A stretch of 64,000 bases of DNA from Helianthus annuus (GCF_002127325.2 NC_035436.2:115074088-115138087); one strand, 5' to 3'. Shown: positions 1-10,601, counted from the first letter of the stretch. A program made the numbers and translations. Notes: generated by a model not told the origin, from the sequence alone.

Positions 1-1027
1 AGGTTGTTTCGAGGCACGGGGTGCCCACCTCCATCATTTCGGATCGGGATGCACGATTAACATCAGAGCTATGGCAAGCAATGCACAAATCTTTTGGCTC
101 ACGATTAGACATGATCACAGCATATCATCCTCAGACGGATGGGCAGTCTGAGCGAACGATCCAGACTCTTGAAGACATGCTTCGGGCATGTGTTATTGAT
201 TTCGGCAACGGCTGGGAAAAGCATCTCCCTTTGGTGGAATTTTCGTATAATAACAGTTATCACACCAGCATACAAGCCACTCCATTCGAGGCATTGTACG
301 AACGTAAATGCCGGTCACCTCTCTGTTGGGCAGAGGTGGGGGATAGTCAGTCACGCTCCCAAGCGGTGATATTCCGTAGGTGGATTTTGGGGGTGTGACA
401 GGTCCAGAAATGGTAGTTGACACTACTGAACGAATTGCACAGATACGACAACGCATGGCGGCAGCTCGCGATCGCCAGAAAAGCTACGCGGATAAGCGTA
501 GGAAGCCATTGGAATTTCAGGTCGGGGACCGGGTTTTACTTAAAGTTTCACTCTGGAAGGGTGTGGTTAGATTTGGCAAACGAGGCAAGCTCAATCCATG
601 GTATGTTGGACCGTTCGAAATCACTGAAAGAATAGGCAAGGTAGCCTACAGACTAAACCTACCAGCTGAACTCGGTGCAGTTCACAACGTATTCCACGTG
701 TCGAATCTGAAGAAGTGCCTGTCAGATGAGACTCTCATAATTCCTTTCAAGGAACTCACTATCGACGAGCGGTTGCAGTTCGTCGAGGAACCTGTAGAAA
801 TCACGGACCGGGATGTTAAGGTCCTCAAACACAAGAGAATCCCTCTTGTTCGAGTTCGTTGGAACTCCAAACGTGGCCCAGAGTACACCTGGGAACGCGA
901 AGACCAGATGACAGAAAAGTACCCCCAGTTATTCGAAAACCGTGCAACCACTACTGAGGCTGAAGCTACTACTGCGGAATTTCGGGACGAAATTCCAAAT
1001 CAACGGGGGAATGATGTGACACCCTAG
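1..1027 (+). pseudogene. R1: 3' end of Ty3/gypsy gag-pol (integrase core to C-terminus), broken
   Basis: This is the tail of a gag-pol polyprotein that starts left of the window. The first residues match position about 1171 of the intact copy in element A. The second and third integrase catalytic positions are visible: the D of SDRDAR, and the E of DGQSERT 35 residues later. An integrase C-terminal segment ([17 protein letters not shown]) and a chromo-like end ([15 protein letters not shown]) follow. The frame is cut at 351-400 by about 50 bp of LTR terminus, which brings in a TGA at 396-398 and a shift. Coding resumes from 401 to the stop at 1025-1027. The copy therefore cannot make intact integrase. 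It lies just upstream of its own PPT and 3' LTR. Family assignment is secure; the chromovirus (Tekay/Del-like) lineage is inferred. Confidence 0.9.
351..400 (+). repeat. LTR-terminus scar inside the R1 integrase region
   Basis: The bases up to 350 and from 401 match integrase coding sequence of the other copies. The roughly 50 bp between match the last 50 bp of the LTRs here: CACGCTCCCAAGCGGTG, then GGATTTTGGGGGTGTGACA. The few bases expected between GATAGTCAG and GGTCCAG are missing. I infer an element once inserted here and was later deleted down to its LTR end, using the shared GTCAG-TCACG stretch. Confidence 0.8.
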
Positions 1028-1097
1028 GAAAACCAGTGAACAATACAGCTTACCTAGCTTCCTTAGGGAGTGCGTACCAAATTTCGGGACGAAATTT
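976..1097 (+). repeat. Paired TTTCG-GGA-CGAAA hairpins at the pol end of R1
   Basis: Two perfect inverted repeats share the loop GGA. The first is at 976-996 with 9-bp arms GGAATTTCG/CGAAATTCC; the second is at 1079-1097 with 8-bp arms AAATTTCG/CGAAATTT. They bracket the pol stop codon. The same pair is kept in A (10645-10665, 10544-10562), BC and E; in D both copies carry substitutions. Confidence 0.75.
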
Positions 1098-1104
1098 CTT
1101 TTAA

Positions 1105-1115
1105 GTTGGGGATAA
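1105..1115 (+). other. R1 polypurine tract (PPT)
   Basis: GTTGGGGATAA directly abuts the TGTGACAACTCG start of the 3' LTR, as expected for the plus-strand primer. The same 11 bp precede the 3' LTRs of A, BC, D and E. Confidence 0.75.
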
Positions 1116-1857
1116 TGTGACAACTCGAATTTCCAAGACTTCTATTTCGCATTTACTGCACGTTCATTTATTGTTTAGTTGTGTTTGCACAATTAGTTGC
1201 TATGGAATTGTATACGTTTTAATACAATGAACGGTATTATGTGATTATACATGGTTATGTGTTAATTGTGAAAGACTTGCCAAATGCATAAACTTAGTGG
1301 TGAAACTGTGAAATTGTTGTAAGATGGTGTGCTTGTGTAAAATGTAATAATTAAGGGTGTGTAGAGTGATTAGTGAAACTTATATGATACTTAACCCTAA
1401 TCTCCTTCCCTAATCATTCACTAATCATCACAAGAATCAAAACACGTACTCTCATATTCTCTAATCCTCTCTACAACCATCTTCTCATCATTCTCGGATT
1501 CACAAGTTCTTTTGCATCAGGTTTGATTACCAATCCATCTAGAATCAAATCAAGGTAAATTGTTTGATTATTGTTTGTGATTAATTGTTGATTGATTGAT
1601 GCATGTAAACCCTAGTTCTTCACAATACTAGTTCTGTAGTTATTGATTTAATTCTGATGATTGTGAAATGATGTTGATTGTTGTGTAATCATTGCCTGAT
1701 GTAAGATACGAGAATGGTAGGATGATTGATTAAATTGATTATTGCTATGCAAAGCATGAAGTAGGGTTTTGATCGTAATATTGAAACGTAACTGTTAAAT
1801 TGTTCATTCTATGCTTCTGTACGTGACTAGGGTTTGAGTTTTGAATGATGAATCATA

Positions 1858-2410
1858 GTCCGACCTTTGTTTTAAAACCCTAGTCCGACTTATGTTTAGA
1901 TCATGCTTGCCTAGTTTTATCAATGAGTATGCAAGTCCGACTTTTATTAGATGTATGATGTCCGACCTTTATGATTATAAGGGATCCGAGTTTTATAAGA
2001 TGCACATTAGTCCGAATGTTGTTAACAGGATTTGAAATGGTCCGAATTTTATTCAAAGTAGGGGAGGGGTCCGACTTTTGGACATGGACTATGTTGTCCG
2101 ACTTTTATGAAGGGGAAACCCCCCCCCCCACATGGTCCGAGTTTTGGTAGAGCTCCCCTGTCCGACCTTTAAACCCTAGTGAGGGTCCGAGTTTCTTAAG
2201 TGTTACATTGGTCCGAGATTTATATGAAACACATGGGGTCCGAGTTTAAATGGGGGCTAGTGGTCCGAATTTATGAAAGGTTTTACCCCTGTCCGAGTTT
2301 TAAGGTGTGGCCCCATGTCCGAGCTTTTTGAGGGGGTTTACACTGTCCGAGTTTTTGTAATAGGGGAACCCATGGTCCTGCTTTGTGGGTGATATATTAT
2401 CCGAGTTTTA
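1858..2410 (+). repeat. Interspersed GTCCGAGTTT motif array in R1 LTR
   Basis: I count 19 copies of TCCGA, most as GTCCGA(G/C/A)(T)TTT, in about 550 bp with spacers of roughly 15-45 bp. The spacers are unlike one another, so this is not a simple tandem repeat. A 10-base C run lies at about 2110. Confidence 0.85.
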
Positions 2411-2435
2411 TGCTAGGGTTGTTGGTCCAATAACC

Positions 2436-2807
2436 TGTTAACTCTATTACTTCATAAACCTCATCTAGTTTAGTAATCATGTTTACATGTTAACCTCATT
2501 ATGTCCATTAAGTTATGTATGTTAACCCTGTTAGAATCCAACTGATATGTTAACTCTGTTATCTGCACGTAATCCTGTTAAGTATGTAACTTAGTTAAAC
2601 ATGTAAACCATTGATAAGTTACTAAGCTGTTAACTCTAATTGTTCGTTAACTCTGTTAGTTAACTTGTACTGTTAAGTTATTATTCCTGTTTCATATGTT
2701 AACTGTGTTAAGTGTTAACCATGTTAAGTGTATCGGTTCTACGAAAACATGTTACCTTGTTAAGTATGTTAATCTTGTTAAACACGACAGCCCTGTTAAT
2801 TGTGTTA
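2436..2807 (+). repeat. Interspersed GTTAA(C) motif array in R1 LTR
   Basis: Directly after the TCCGA array, GTTAACTCTGTTA-like words recur about 20 times in under 400 bp (TGTTAACTCTGTTA, TGTTAAGTATGTTA and similar). No coding potential was seen. Confidence 0.75.
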
Positions 2808-3198
2808 CTGAATAAATTTGTTCGAATTGATCAAGAACACTGTCATATGAGGCATGATTGTATGAAAGTAAAATAACTGCTATGTGCTGCATGATGACTA
2901 ACTGCCAAACACACTATGGGACGTTAGATTTGTGTACAAGATTGTTACGAACGAAAACTGATTATACATACGTGCGTACGATAGGTTGTGGTTGATTAAC
3001 TGTGAGCGTGTGTATTCTTTAGCATATCGAGCAAACCAAGGTGAGTTCACACAGCCAAGGCATGGGGTTCCCAGGGTGGGAATGGGAAAGATTTATTCAT
3101 TTGTACTTCTCTAAATAATGGAACGTAGTGATATGATCCTCGGGTGAGGAAGGTGATTGGTTAAGATACTGCTAGACTAGTGATGCTTATAGAACTGA

Positions 3199-3427
3199 TC
3201 TTCGCACACACGCCAGGGTTGGCTGCGATAATATGACTAATCTTCGCACACATGCCAGGGTTGGCTATGATAATATGACTAATCTTCGCACACATGCCTA
3301 GGAAGGCTGCGAACTATACACTAAAACTTCGCACAGGTGTCGGGTGGCCACGATACGAACATACCTAGTCTAGAATACTTGAGAACTTTCCCTAATATTC
3401 GCATACATGCCTAGGTGGGCTGCGATA
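3199..3427 (+). repeat. Hairpin-unit array in R1 LTR
   Basis: Units of about 45 bp run CTTCGCACACA, GCC..GGC, then TGCGATA. The outer stem TCGCA/TGCGA and an inner stem are both visible. The inner stem is GCCA/TGGC in two units and GCCT/AGGC in another, a paired change. Some units are decayed. The array has the same place in the LTR as the hairpin arrays of A, BC, D and E. Confidence 0.65.
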
Positions 3428-3845
3428 CGAACTATCACGATACATGACTTAATGAACGAATACAAGGCTTATTACACTATTACAATTACTGAACTATAAA
3501 CTGTGAACTCGCTCAACTAGTTGTTGATCCTCTGTTACATGCCTTGCAGGTCGCTAGATACATGGAGCTTGCACAGGGAGGAGCAGGTCGTTGTGGAGCA
3601 TGGATTGTGGATGCCATGTTAAAACATTTAAACATTTGAACTATGATATACACTGGGTTTTCATACTTATGCTTCCGCTACACTTGATACTATAATTATG
3701 TTTTGAACACCTATCGTATTGAATGATTGGTTTGCATTTATTTTACTTGATATTAATTACATGTTCAATATGATTGGTGGCTTGATCCTGGTCAGCCACG
3801 CTCCCAAGCGGTGGTATTCCGCAGGTGGATTTTGGGGTTGTGACA

Positions 3846-5145
3846 TTCGACACTTTAAAAACTTACAAACATGCATAACTCAATTTACTAAAAATGGGCT
3901 ATTTTGGAGTGTCCGTTTACTGTACTATCGAGATTCCAAAAATTACGAGATTTTTATGTCACGTGCCCCTCAGAGGGTTGGTCTTGTGTAAAATTTTTAG
4001 AATTTAACTCTTTAACAAAAATTTATAAAAATTCATTTACTAAGCTGCAATCAGATTCGTCACTTTCTGACTGCAGCTCACTGAAAAATTCATTTAAAAA
4101 TTCTCGATTATCCGATTGACGAAATTTTAGTTGGAGGTTCGCACTTACACTTAAAACCATCTGCATTAAAAATTTAGTGGTCTAACTCTAGGTATTCATC
4201 CAGTTATGACTTAAGACATAAAAAACGAAAAATCTGAAGAAAAACGCAGCTTCAGTCGCTAAAACGAAATAATTTATTTAAAATAGCAAACGATGTCCAA
4301 AAATCATGATTTCCGCGCCATTAGAAGTGTATTTCGGAATAACACGTTATAGACTCGAAAAAAATCCAGATTTCGTCTAATTATAACCTCGTTACAGCCA
4401 ACTAAAGTTGGCTGTAACTATCAGTCAGAATCTGTTTTTCACATATATCTAAACAAACGAGTTTTCCGGGTTTCTCTATCGTGTTTTACCATTATATGAT
4501 GCCTCTACATTATTCATATCAGATTAATGGTGGTTTCATGTCAGATTCATCAACAAGCACATCAAGAATATCAACCCTAAGTCATAAACACATGTCTATG
4601 CAAACATAATCGATACCACTAAACAGTTTCTTGATTCACATGAGCACTAGATCGTAACTTAACATCACAACCCATCAAAAATCATTCTTGAAACATAACC
4701 ACAACCAAGATACTTCATATTATGACATGAATAAAAACCCTAACAAACACATACATGATTATTCTTGTACTAGCCGTTTACCCGCGCGATGCGGCGGGAA
4801 ACATATCACTTAGGTTGGTGAGTTTAGGGATATGTACGGGGCGGTTCAGTTTTGAGCCATAACCAAAACCAAATTCGCGATGCAATGGAAAACACAACAC
4901 TTGTTAGTAATTCTAAGGGTGTGCATGAGAAGGTTTAGTTCAGTTGGATCATAACTAACGATTAATATCATAACATGAACCAATATTTTTTTTCTTGACC
5001 CCTAAACTAACGATTAATATCATAAACATCAGAGTTATCATAAAATTAGCACAAACACATGCATGACCACAGATGATTATCATGATTATTATAATAGTTA
5101 GACGCGTTACCGAGTTTAGAAGGAGTGATGGATTGCTAGAACTTG
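3846..5145. other. AT-rich non-genic stretch
   Basis: No reading frame with recognisable similarity was seen. It contains the perfect inverted repeat at 4391-4418 and a GC-rich palindrome-like motif near 4780. It may be decayed retroelement DNA, but I cannot assign it. Confidence 0.5.
4391..4418. repeat. Perfect 12-bp inverted repeat, 4-nt loop
   Basis: The arms GTTACAGCCAAC and GTTGGCTGTAAC flank TAAA in otherwise AT-rich DNA. It could form a hairpin in either transcript. No function is known to me. Confidence 0.7.
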
Positions 5146-5150
5146 AGAAC

Positions 5151-5938
5151 TGTTGGAATCTAGGGGCCATTATGATTGTGTTTGTTTGCATAAAACGAAT
5201 AAGTGCAGCGGAAATGAGTAGCAAACTTTGTAAACATAATCAAAGGAAAGTATAGATTGATAAACAATTGTTATTTCATTGAGTCAAAAGATTTACAATA
5301 GAAAGCAAATGATTACAGCAAGCTTACAATCTAAACTCCCCCCCAGCCTGATACACCAGAGTTGGTTGCACAAGATGAAAGGATTGAATTGAGGAGGTGA
5401 ACTCACTCAAAACGAATCAAGTATAACAGTACAGAATACTGTCATATTTATAGGCAAACGAAACTACTGATTTACCTCAGCTGACGTCACCATGATAGTG
5501 ACATCTAACGACCTAACAAACTACAAACACTGTTCTATACAAACTACTGACATGCAACATCTGATGATCAATAAAATGCAAAGCTAAGGAAAACTACTGC
5601 TTCACGTTCCACTGTTGTATCCTGAGCACAGATGTTGAATCTTTATTGCATTCTTCAAAGGTGATCAGTCTTTGAGAGAGCAGTGCTTGAGTCTTCAGCA
5701 GTACTTAGGAAATAGCAGTAGATAGAGCATCAGTGTTTGTCTTCAGCAGTCGTTGGATAATCATCAGAGTTTGGTTTATCAGTTGTTGTAGTTGAGCAGC
5801 ATTTAAGATCCATCAGTTGTTAGATAACCACTGTCAAGGGGAGAGTTTAGAGTAAACTGCTGCTTATTGATGGTCCACTGATGAGATCCGGTTTTGGCTT
5901 TACATTATCTGTTCCTCTGTTAGGGTTCAATCCCAACA
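5151..5938 (-). mobile_element. S: solo LTR, probably Ty1/copia type
   Basis: A 788-bp segment begins TGTTGGAATC and ends ATCCCAACA, so the termini are inverted repeats. It is flanked on both sides by AGAAC (5146-5150 and 5939-5943). No internal domain or second LTR is present, so it is a solo LTR from LTR-LTR recombination. Orientation is taken from a TATA-like box on the minus strand. The + strand text at 5690-5810 is rich in CAGCAGT/ATCAGT words. Copia-type is inferred from the TGTTGG...CCAACA ends. Confidence 0.85.
5445..5489 (-). promoter_or_regulatory. Core promoter of solo LTR S: TGACGTCA plus TATA box
   Basis: On the minus strand TATAAATA (5452-5445) lies about 30 bp downstream of the palindrome TGACGTCA (5482-5489). 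That palindrome is a classic bZIP binding site in plants. The arrangement fits an inducible LTR promoter; activity is inferred. Confidence 0.55.
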
Positions 5939-5943
5939 AGAAC

Positions 5944-7118
5944 CGAACGAACCTTGGATTGCTTATGCCTTATTATGCGTATACAGAAGGGAGGCAAAAG
6001 GAGGGCAGAAGTATCGCACGTTAGGGTTTGTGGAATTTATTTTTTTTAAGTGATACCCAAAACCACATGTAACAGTACGTAAATAATATACACAGACTTG
6101 GAGGCGGTTGGGGTGCATATGGGGTTGGACCGATTGGGCAGCACACTGAAAATATAAAGGAATGGGGGAGGGTGTGGGTGCTACGACTTGTGTCCATTTT
6201 AATGTTATATATATTTTGTCTTTTTTCAATTAACAATAATAATCAATTAATATAAACGTATAACATTAATGCTACGGTTCGGGCCTCGTAAATTTCGAGC
6301 TACACGAGTGGGTTGGATCGACACGTGAGACAAATGTTTTGGTTCATGTGACATATGTGCTTGTAATCATTGTATGAACTCTAAATAATTCAATTATCAA
6401 TAAAACAATGTGATTTGATCCCAATATTTTTTATTTATGTTTGGCATTTTGCACGTTTTGATTTTGTTCAATTTCAAACTCTATATCGCTTTCTAGAAAC
6501 TTATACGCAAACTGATGCATAAGCGTAATCAGTTTAACGCAACAAATAGTCCGGAACATCAACATATGATTAACATACCTTAAATAACCTTTACATAACT
6601 TAGAAATAAGTTTTAAAGGGTTTGGTATGGCAAAAACAAGTTTATTCGATCGAAGGGACTATTTGCGACAAACTGCGAAAGTATGCCGATTCGTATAGTA
6701 ACACATATTCCGGAACGTGATCATAAGTTAAACATACCATAAATATCCTTTACATAGCTTAGAAATAGGCTTTGAGGGGTTCGGTATGTGAAAATAAACT
6801 TATTTGATCAAACAGGGACTAAAAGCGTCAAAAAGTACATAAGTTTGCATTTACACGCATATCTTACGTTCTGAACATATCTGGACATCCAAAAATTTTT
6901 GTAATCATTAAAATATTTTATTTTAGTGATTGGAATGCTAAAATTTCATTCGTCGCGTAATTTGGATCGTTTTTTCGCGTCCGTTCGTGTTTCATCGTAA
7001 TTAACCAAATAACGTGACCGTATGGCCAAACGAACCAACATCCGAGACGTTTTCAAGCATATCTCATGTTCCCTAAACTTTTACATCATTATTAAGCCTT
7101 TAACATGGGTTAACGAGG
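5944..7118. other. Non-genic stretch with a diverged duplication; probably upstream part of the H LTR
   Basis: No gene was seen. Two diverged copies of about 130 bp lie at roughly 6549-6690 and 6708-6840. Both contain CCGGAAC, CCTTTACATA, CTTAGAAATA and a GGGACTA word. Repeats like this are common in the U3 of long gypsy LTRs. I could not find the left end of the H LTR, because its 3' LTR partner is outside the window. Confidence 0.45.
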
Positions 7119-8268
7119 CTTAAACGTGTCAAAAATCAAGTTTGGAGCATGCAGGGACCAAAACTGCCAAAAACTGAAAACTTTCAGCCTGGCCTGCCAG
7201 GAGTTTCACGACAGAAACTCTTTCACCTTCCGCGTGTCATCTGAGAGTGCACTGTGCAGAAAACCAGTTTCTTCAATCAGCAGCTGTTTCCTTGGGTTTT
7301 TACCATAGTTTTTCAATACATGGAGCTTGTTTTGGTATTCTAATTTGTGGGTAACATGTGTCCATAAGCTTTGGTTTACTCAAAAACACATGTCCATGAT
7401 CAAATGGATCAAGAAAATCTATAAATACCCACAAATTCTTCACATTTCAACTTGCTCATTTGCATTTTATGCTCTCATCTGCTTATTGAAGCTATCCCTC
7501 CGGTTGAAGGCTTCAAATCTTTAGTTTTCTTTGTTCTTGATCCAAGCTTGGACCCTTTGTAAGTCTCCTTCATGCTTGGTTATGTATTTTAAGCATGAAA
7601 GTCAAACAATGTTTGACTTTCTTCTTTGACCATGGTTTGGTCAACACAAAGTTCGTTTGAACTTTGCAACGTGAGCGTAATCACGATGGTTATAGTCCCT
7701 TGTGACTATACCTACTGATTACCACATTGATTAGGAGTAGTGACGAGTCAAAGTTTCGGTCAAAGTACGTATTCATGCGTATTTTGCAATGAAGCTATTT
7801 TTGGGTATCAAAACACTTTGTTTTGATATCAAACTTGTTTTCTAACTTAGTTAAACATGTTTTAACATGTTTAACTCGTCACTTTTAGTCTAGTGCTTGT
7901 TTAGGGTCGTAAGATAAGCGGTCTAAACAACCGCTTAGACTTTGGAACCCGACCAGTTTGGTCGATCGTTAGGATCCGACCAAACATATTTTGTGACCAT
8001 AGTTGTATAGGGAATAACCTTCTGAGGTTATACCTTATGGTCACTTCGTTTAGTTAGTTGTATGATAGGTAGTTTATATGCCTTAGGGAAATGACCAAAA
8101 TGCCCTTTTTACGCATAATTTCATTTTAATCATATGTAACCTAAATTTTGACATCTAAACTGATTAGGAAATATTATTAGACATGTTAAGGCATATAATA
8201 CTTGTCATAGGACTAGTTAGGCGGTCCAAACGCGTTTTGCGCGAACGACGCGTTAAAGTAGCGTAGAC
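7119..8268 (+). repeat. H: promoter-containing part of its 5' LTR, interrupted by A
   Basis: The assignment rests on continuity. The TSD TAGAC before element A (8264-8268) is repeated after it (17894-17898), and the sequence then runs to an LTR end at 19694 followed by a PBS. This part holds a TATA box (7419), a pyrimidine-rich leader and a strong donor-like GTAAGT at about 7558. The left boundary is arbitrary. Confidence 0.6.
7419..7428 (+). promoter_or_regulatory. TATA box of H 5' LTR
   Basis: CTATAAATAC is followed about 30 bp later by CACATTTCAACTTGCTC, a plausible start region, and then by a CT-rich leader. It is the clearest TATA box on the + strand of the H LTR. Confidence 0.6.
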
Positions 8269-8621
8269 TGTCACACCCCCAAAATCCACACGCGGAGTAC
8301 CACCGCTTGGGAGCGTGACTGACCAGGATCAAGCCATCAATCATATCAAACATAGCATTTAATAATAAAAGTAATCAATGTAAATCATCATGACATGATT
8401 GATGTTCCAAACATCGTTTAAATAGCGGAAGCATAGTATGTAATCTCAAAATAGTTATAAGTTCAAATAAAGTTCATGATCCATATTCCACAACGACCTG
8501 CTCCTCCCTGTGCAAGCTCCATAGTGTACCTAAGGTCCTGCAAGGCATGCAGCAAATAATCAACAAACTAGTTGAGCGAGTTCACAGAAAGTAAGTTCAT
8601 AACGTAATGCATAAGTATAGC

Positions 8622-9016
8622 TAGTGGGGGCTTCCCATACTAGGGTGTACTAAAGGTGGGGGCTTCCCAAACCTTGTGTTCATATTACTGGTGGGGGCTT
8701 CCCACGTTTATCCTGGCTAATGAGGGCTTCTCATTAACGGTACTTACTAGACTAACTTCCGACCATGTGTTCTTCTTTACCGAGAACAGGAATACGTACA
8801 GGCTCACGTAGGCTTTACGTGACGTGCCCTTCCCCGAGGACATGGTACGCGTGGGGGCTACGTAGGCTTTACGCAGCGTGGCCTTCCGACCTGGAAGCCA
8901 GTGGATGGTATTGGGTTACGTAGGCTTTACGTAACGTGTCCTCCCGACCCGGGAGACAAATGGCAAATACTGGGTTACGTAGGCTTTACGTAACGTGTCC
9001 TGACTATCCTGAGGAC
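8622..9016 (-). repeat. Hairpin array in A 3' LTR (constant loop, variable stems)
   Basis: On the + strand each unit has loop GGCTT (AAGCC in element sense) between different but complementary arms. Examples are GTGGG/CCCAC (8691-8705), TAATGAG/CTCATTA (8718-8736), TCACGTA/TACGTGA (8804-8822) and GTTACGTA/TACGTAAC (8915-8935 and 8974-8994). A second hairpin type alternates with it: CTTCC/GGAAG and CTCCC/GGGAG with GACC-type loops, plus TGTTCT/AGAACA (8768-8788). Confidence 0.85.
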
Positions 9017-9484
9017 GATGGTCTATAGTCTAGAGAATGCGTAAGTACGAGTAACTCTTTTAACAATAACATTTCCAACCCAATTCCCAACCCGGGAATC
9101 CCATGCCTTGGCTGTGTGAACTCACCTTGGTTTGCTCGGCAGATACACAAAGAGTACAGGTAGTAAGTAAATGGTCAACCACGTCCTATCACGGTTTTTA
9201 TACAAGTCAGGTTTTGACTAAGGTAATACATGTGCACGTATCAGCAATTCAAATCATGTACGAGTCCAAGTAATCGGCCCAAACAGATAAATAGTCCAAC
9301 TAGCAGTCAAGAGCACACTTGTGCGTGTTAATCTTGGCCCAAAATAACCCGGCCCAATTGATATTCACCCCAAATAGTAAACGCACACTAGTCCAATAGC
9401 AAACAGTCCACAAATCCAATCGTTGGGCCCTATTGATTGGGCCCGTGACAGTGAAGGCCCAAACAGTGTACGTGCATTGACTCG

Positions 9485-9682
9485 TCTCGAGTCGCAACCG
9501 GCGATCTCGAGTCGCAACCGGAGATTACGAGTCGCAACAGCTGGTTACGAGTCGCAATGGTGATCTCGGTTCGTCATGGTCCGGTTACGAGTCGCAACGG
9601 GACTCGCAACCATGGTCCCGGCTTGTGCTGTTTGTGGTCTCGAGTGGGGTTCCGACTCGCAATCTGAGTCGCAACCGTGTGT
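9485..9682 (-). repeat. Interspersed CGAGTCGCAAC array in A 3' LTR
   Basis: Eight TCGCAA words, mostly CGAGTCGCAACC, occur in about 200 bp with unequal spacers, plus decayed copies. It repeats in the 5' LTR at about 16853-17050. Confidence 0.85.
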
Positions 9683-10525
9683 GTAACAGCTTCCCATAAT
9701 TCTAGTCAATTAAACTCCGTGATTTCAGCTAACACCTTAGGCAGTTTCACAATTCAGATCAAACCTAGTAATTAGCAGATTTCTTTATCATATTCAACGT
9801 GTTCATCTTTAAACAATTGCATAACAGTATCAAGTATAAACAATCGGATCATAATCAAACATATAGCAATCGGTTGGTTTTTAAATCTTGCAGCCCTATC
9901 ATGCATCCTAACCGATTAACACATACTCGGACCGATTAGCAATTAAGAACTAAACATCATCATACAATCCGGTTATAATCCAGCATATCAACACATATTA
10001 CCGAAAGCAATACATAGATCTTATTTGATTTACTAGCATAATCAACATACTAACCGGTTACAAGAATATTATTATCAACATACAAACCATAACACACAAC
10101 CAATAACATAATCACTAACCGGATTAAAGGAGGAAAAAGGGTGATTCCGAGTAGGGGTGATCTTGCCGTCGAGTTCCAAGCGACCGAGAGAGAGCAAAAG
10201 CTTCTAGGGTTTGTGTGTGTGTGATGTTTTGAAAAAGTAGTAAAACAAACCCCTAGTCCCGGTTTTGTGTTGCGAGTGGGGGAGTGGGCCGAGCCCAACT
10301 CGGGTACCAAATGGAGTCCGATTTCAAAGTGTGGCCCAAAGGGCTTGTGTGACCGGTTATAATGTGCAATCGGGTTTTAGTGTGTGGTTTGGGTTCGTGC
10401 ACACACAACATACATACACACATAAGGCACATAACATCATAACATTCAATAGCATCAAAGTTTGTAAAATCATAACACGTTCACGTATGTTACACAATGA
10501 TAGGTCTAAAGTTCGAGTTGTCACA

Positions 10526-10536
10526 TTATCCCCAAC
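10526..10536 (-). other. A polypurine tract
   Basis: GTTGGGGATAA in element sense directly abuts the 3' LTR. A second PPT-like tract followed by a false LTR start, TGTGACACC, lies about 100 bp further into the element. Confidence 0.75.
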
Positions 10537-10601
10537 TAATTGGAAATTTCGTCCCGAAATTTGGTATGCACTCACTGAGGAAGCTAGGTAAACTGTATTG
10601 T

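Larger units (their letters stand above)
1116..3845 (+). repeat. R1 3' LTR (about 2.73 kb)
   Basis: It starts TGTGACAACTCG after the PPT and ends GGGTTGTGACA at 3845; TTCGA (3846-3850) would be the right TSD half, its partner being off-window. The LTR holds three kinds of internal repeat: TCCGA motifs (1858-2410), GTTAA motifs (2436-2807) and hairpin units (3199-3427). A possible leader intron has donor AAG|GTGAGT with first base 3041, or an earlier donor CAAG|GTAAAT at 1555. The acceptor CCTTGCAG ends at 3549. No open reading frame here looks real. Confidence 0.9.
8269..10525 (-). repeat. A 3' LTR
   Basis: The ends read TGTCACACCCCC...GAGTTGTCACA on the + strand, that is TGTGACA...TGTGACA in element sense. 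Inside are the hairpin array (8622-9016), the CGAGTCGCAA array (9485-9682) and the possible leader splice sites. In element sense those are donor CCG|GTTAGT at 10119, donor AAG|GTGAGT at 9125 and an acceptor ending at 8538. Confidence 0.93.
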
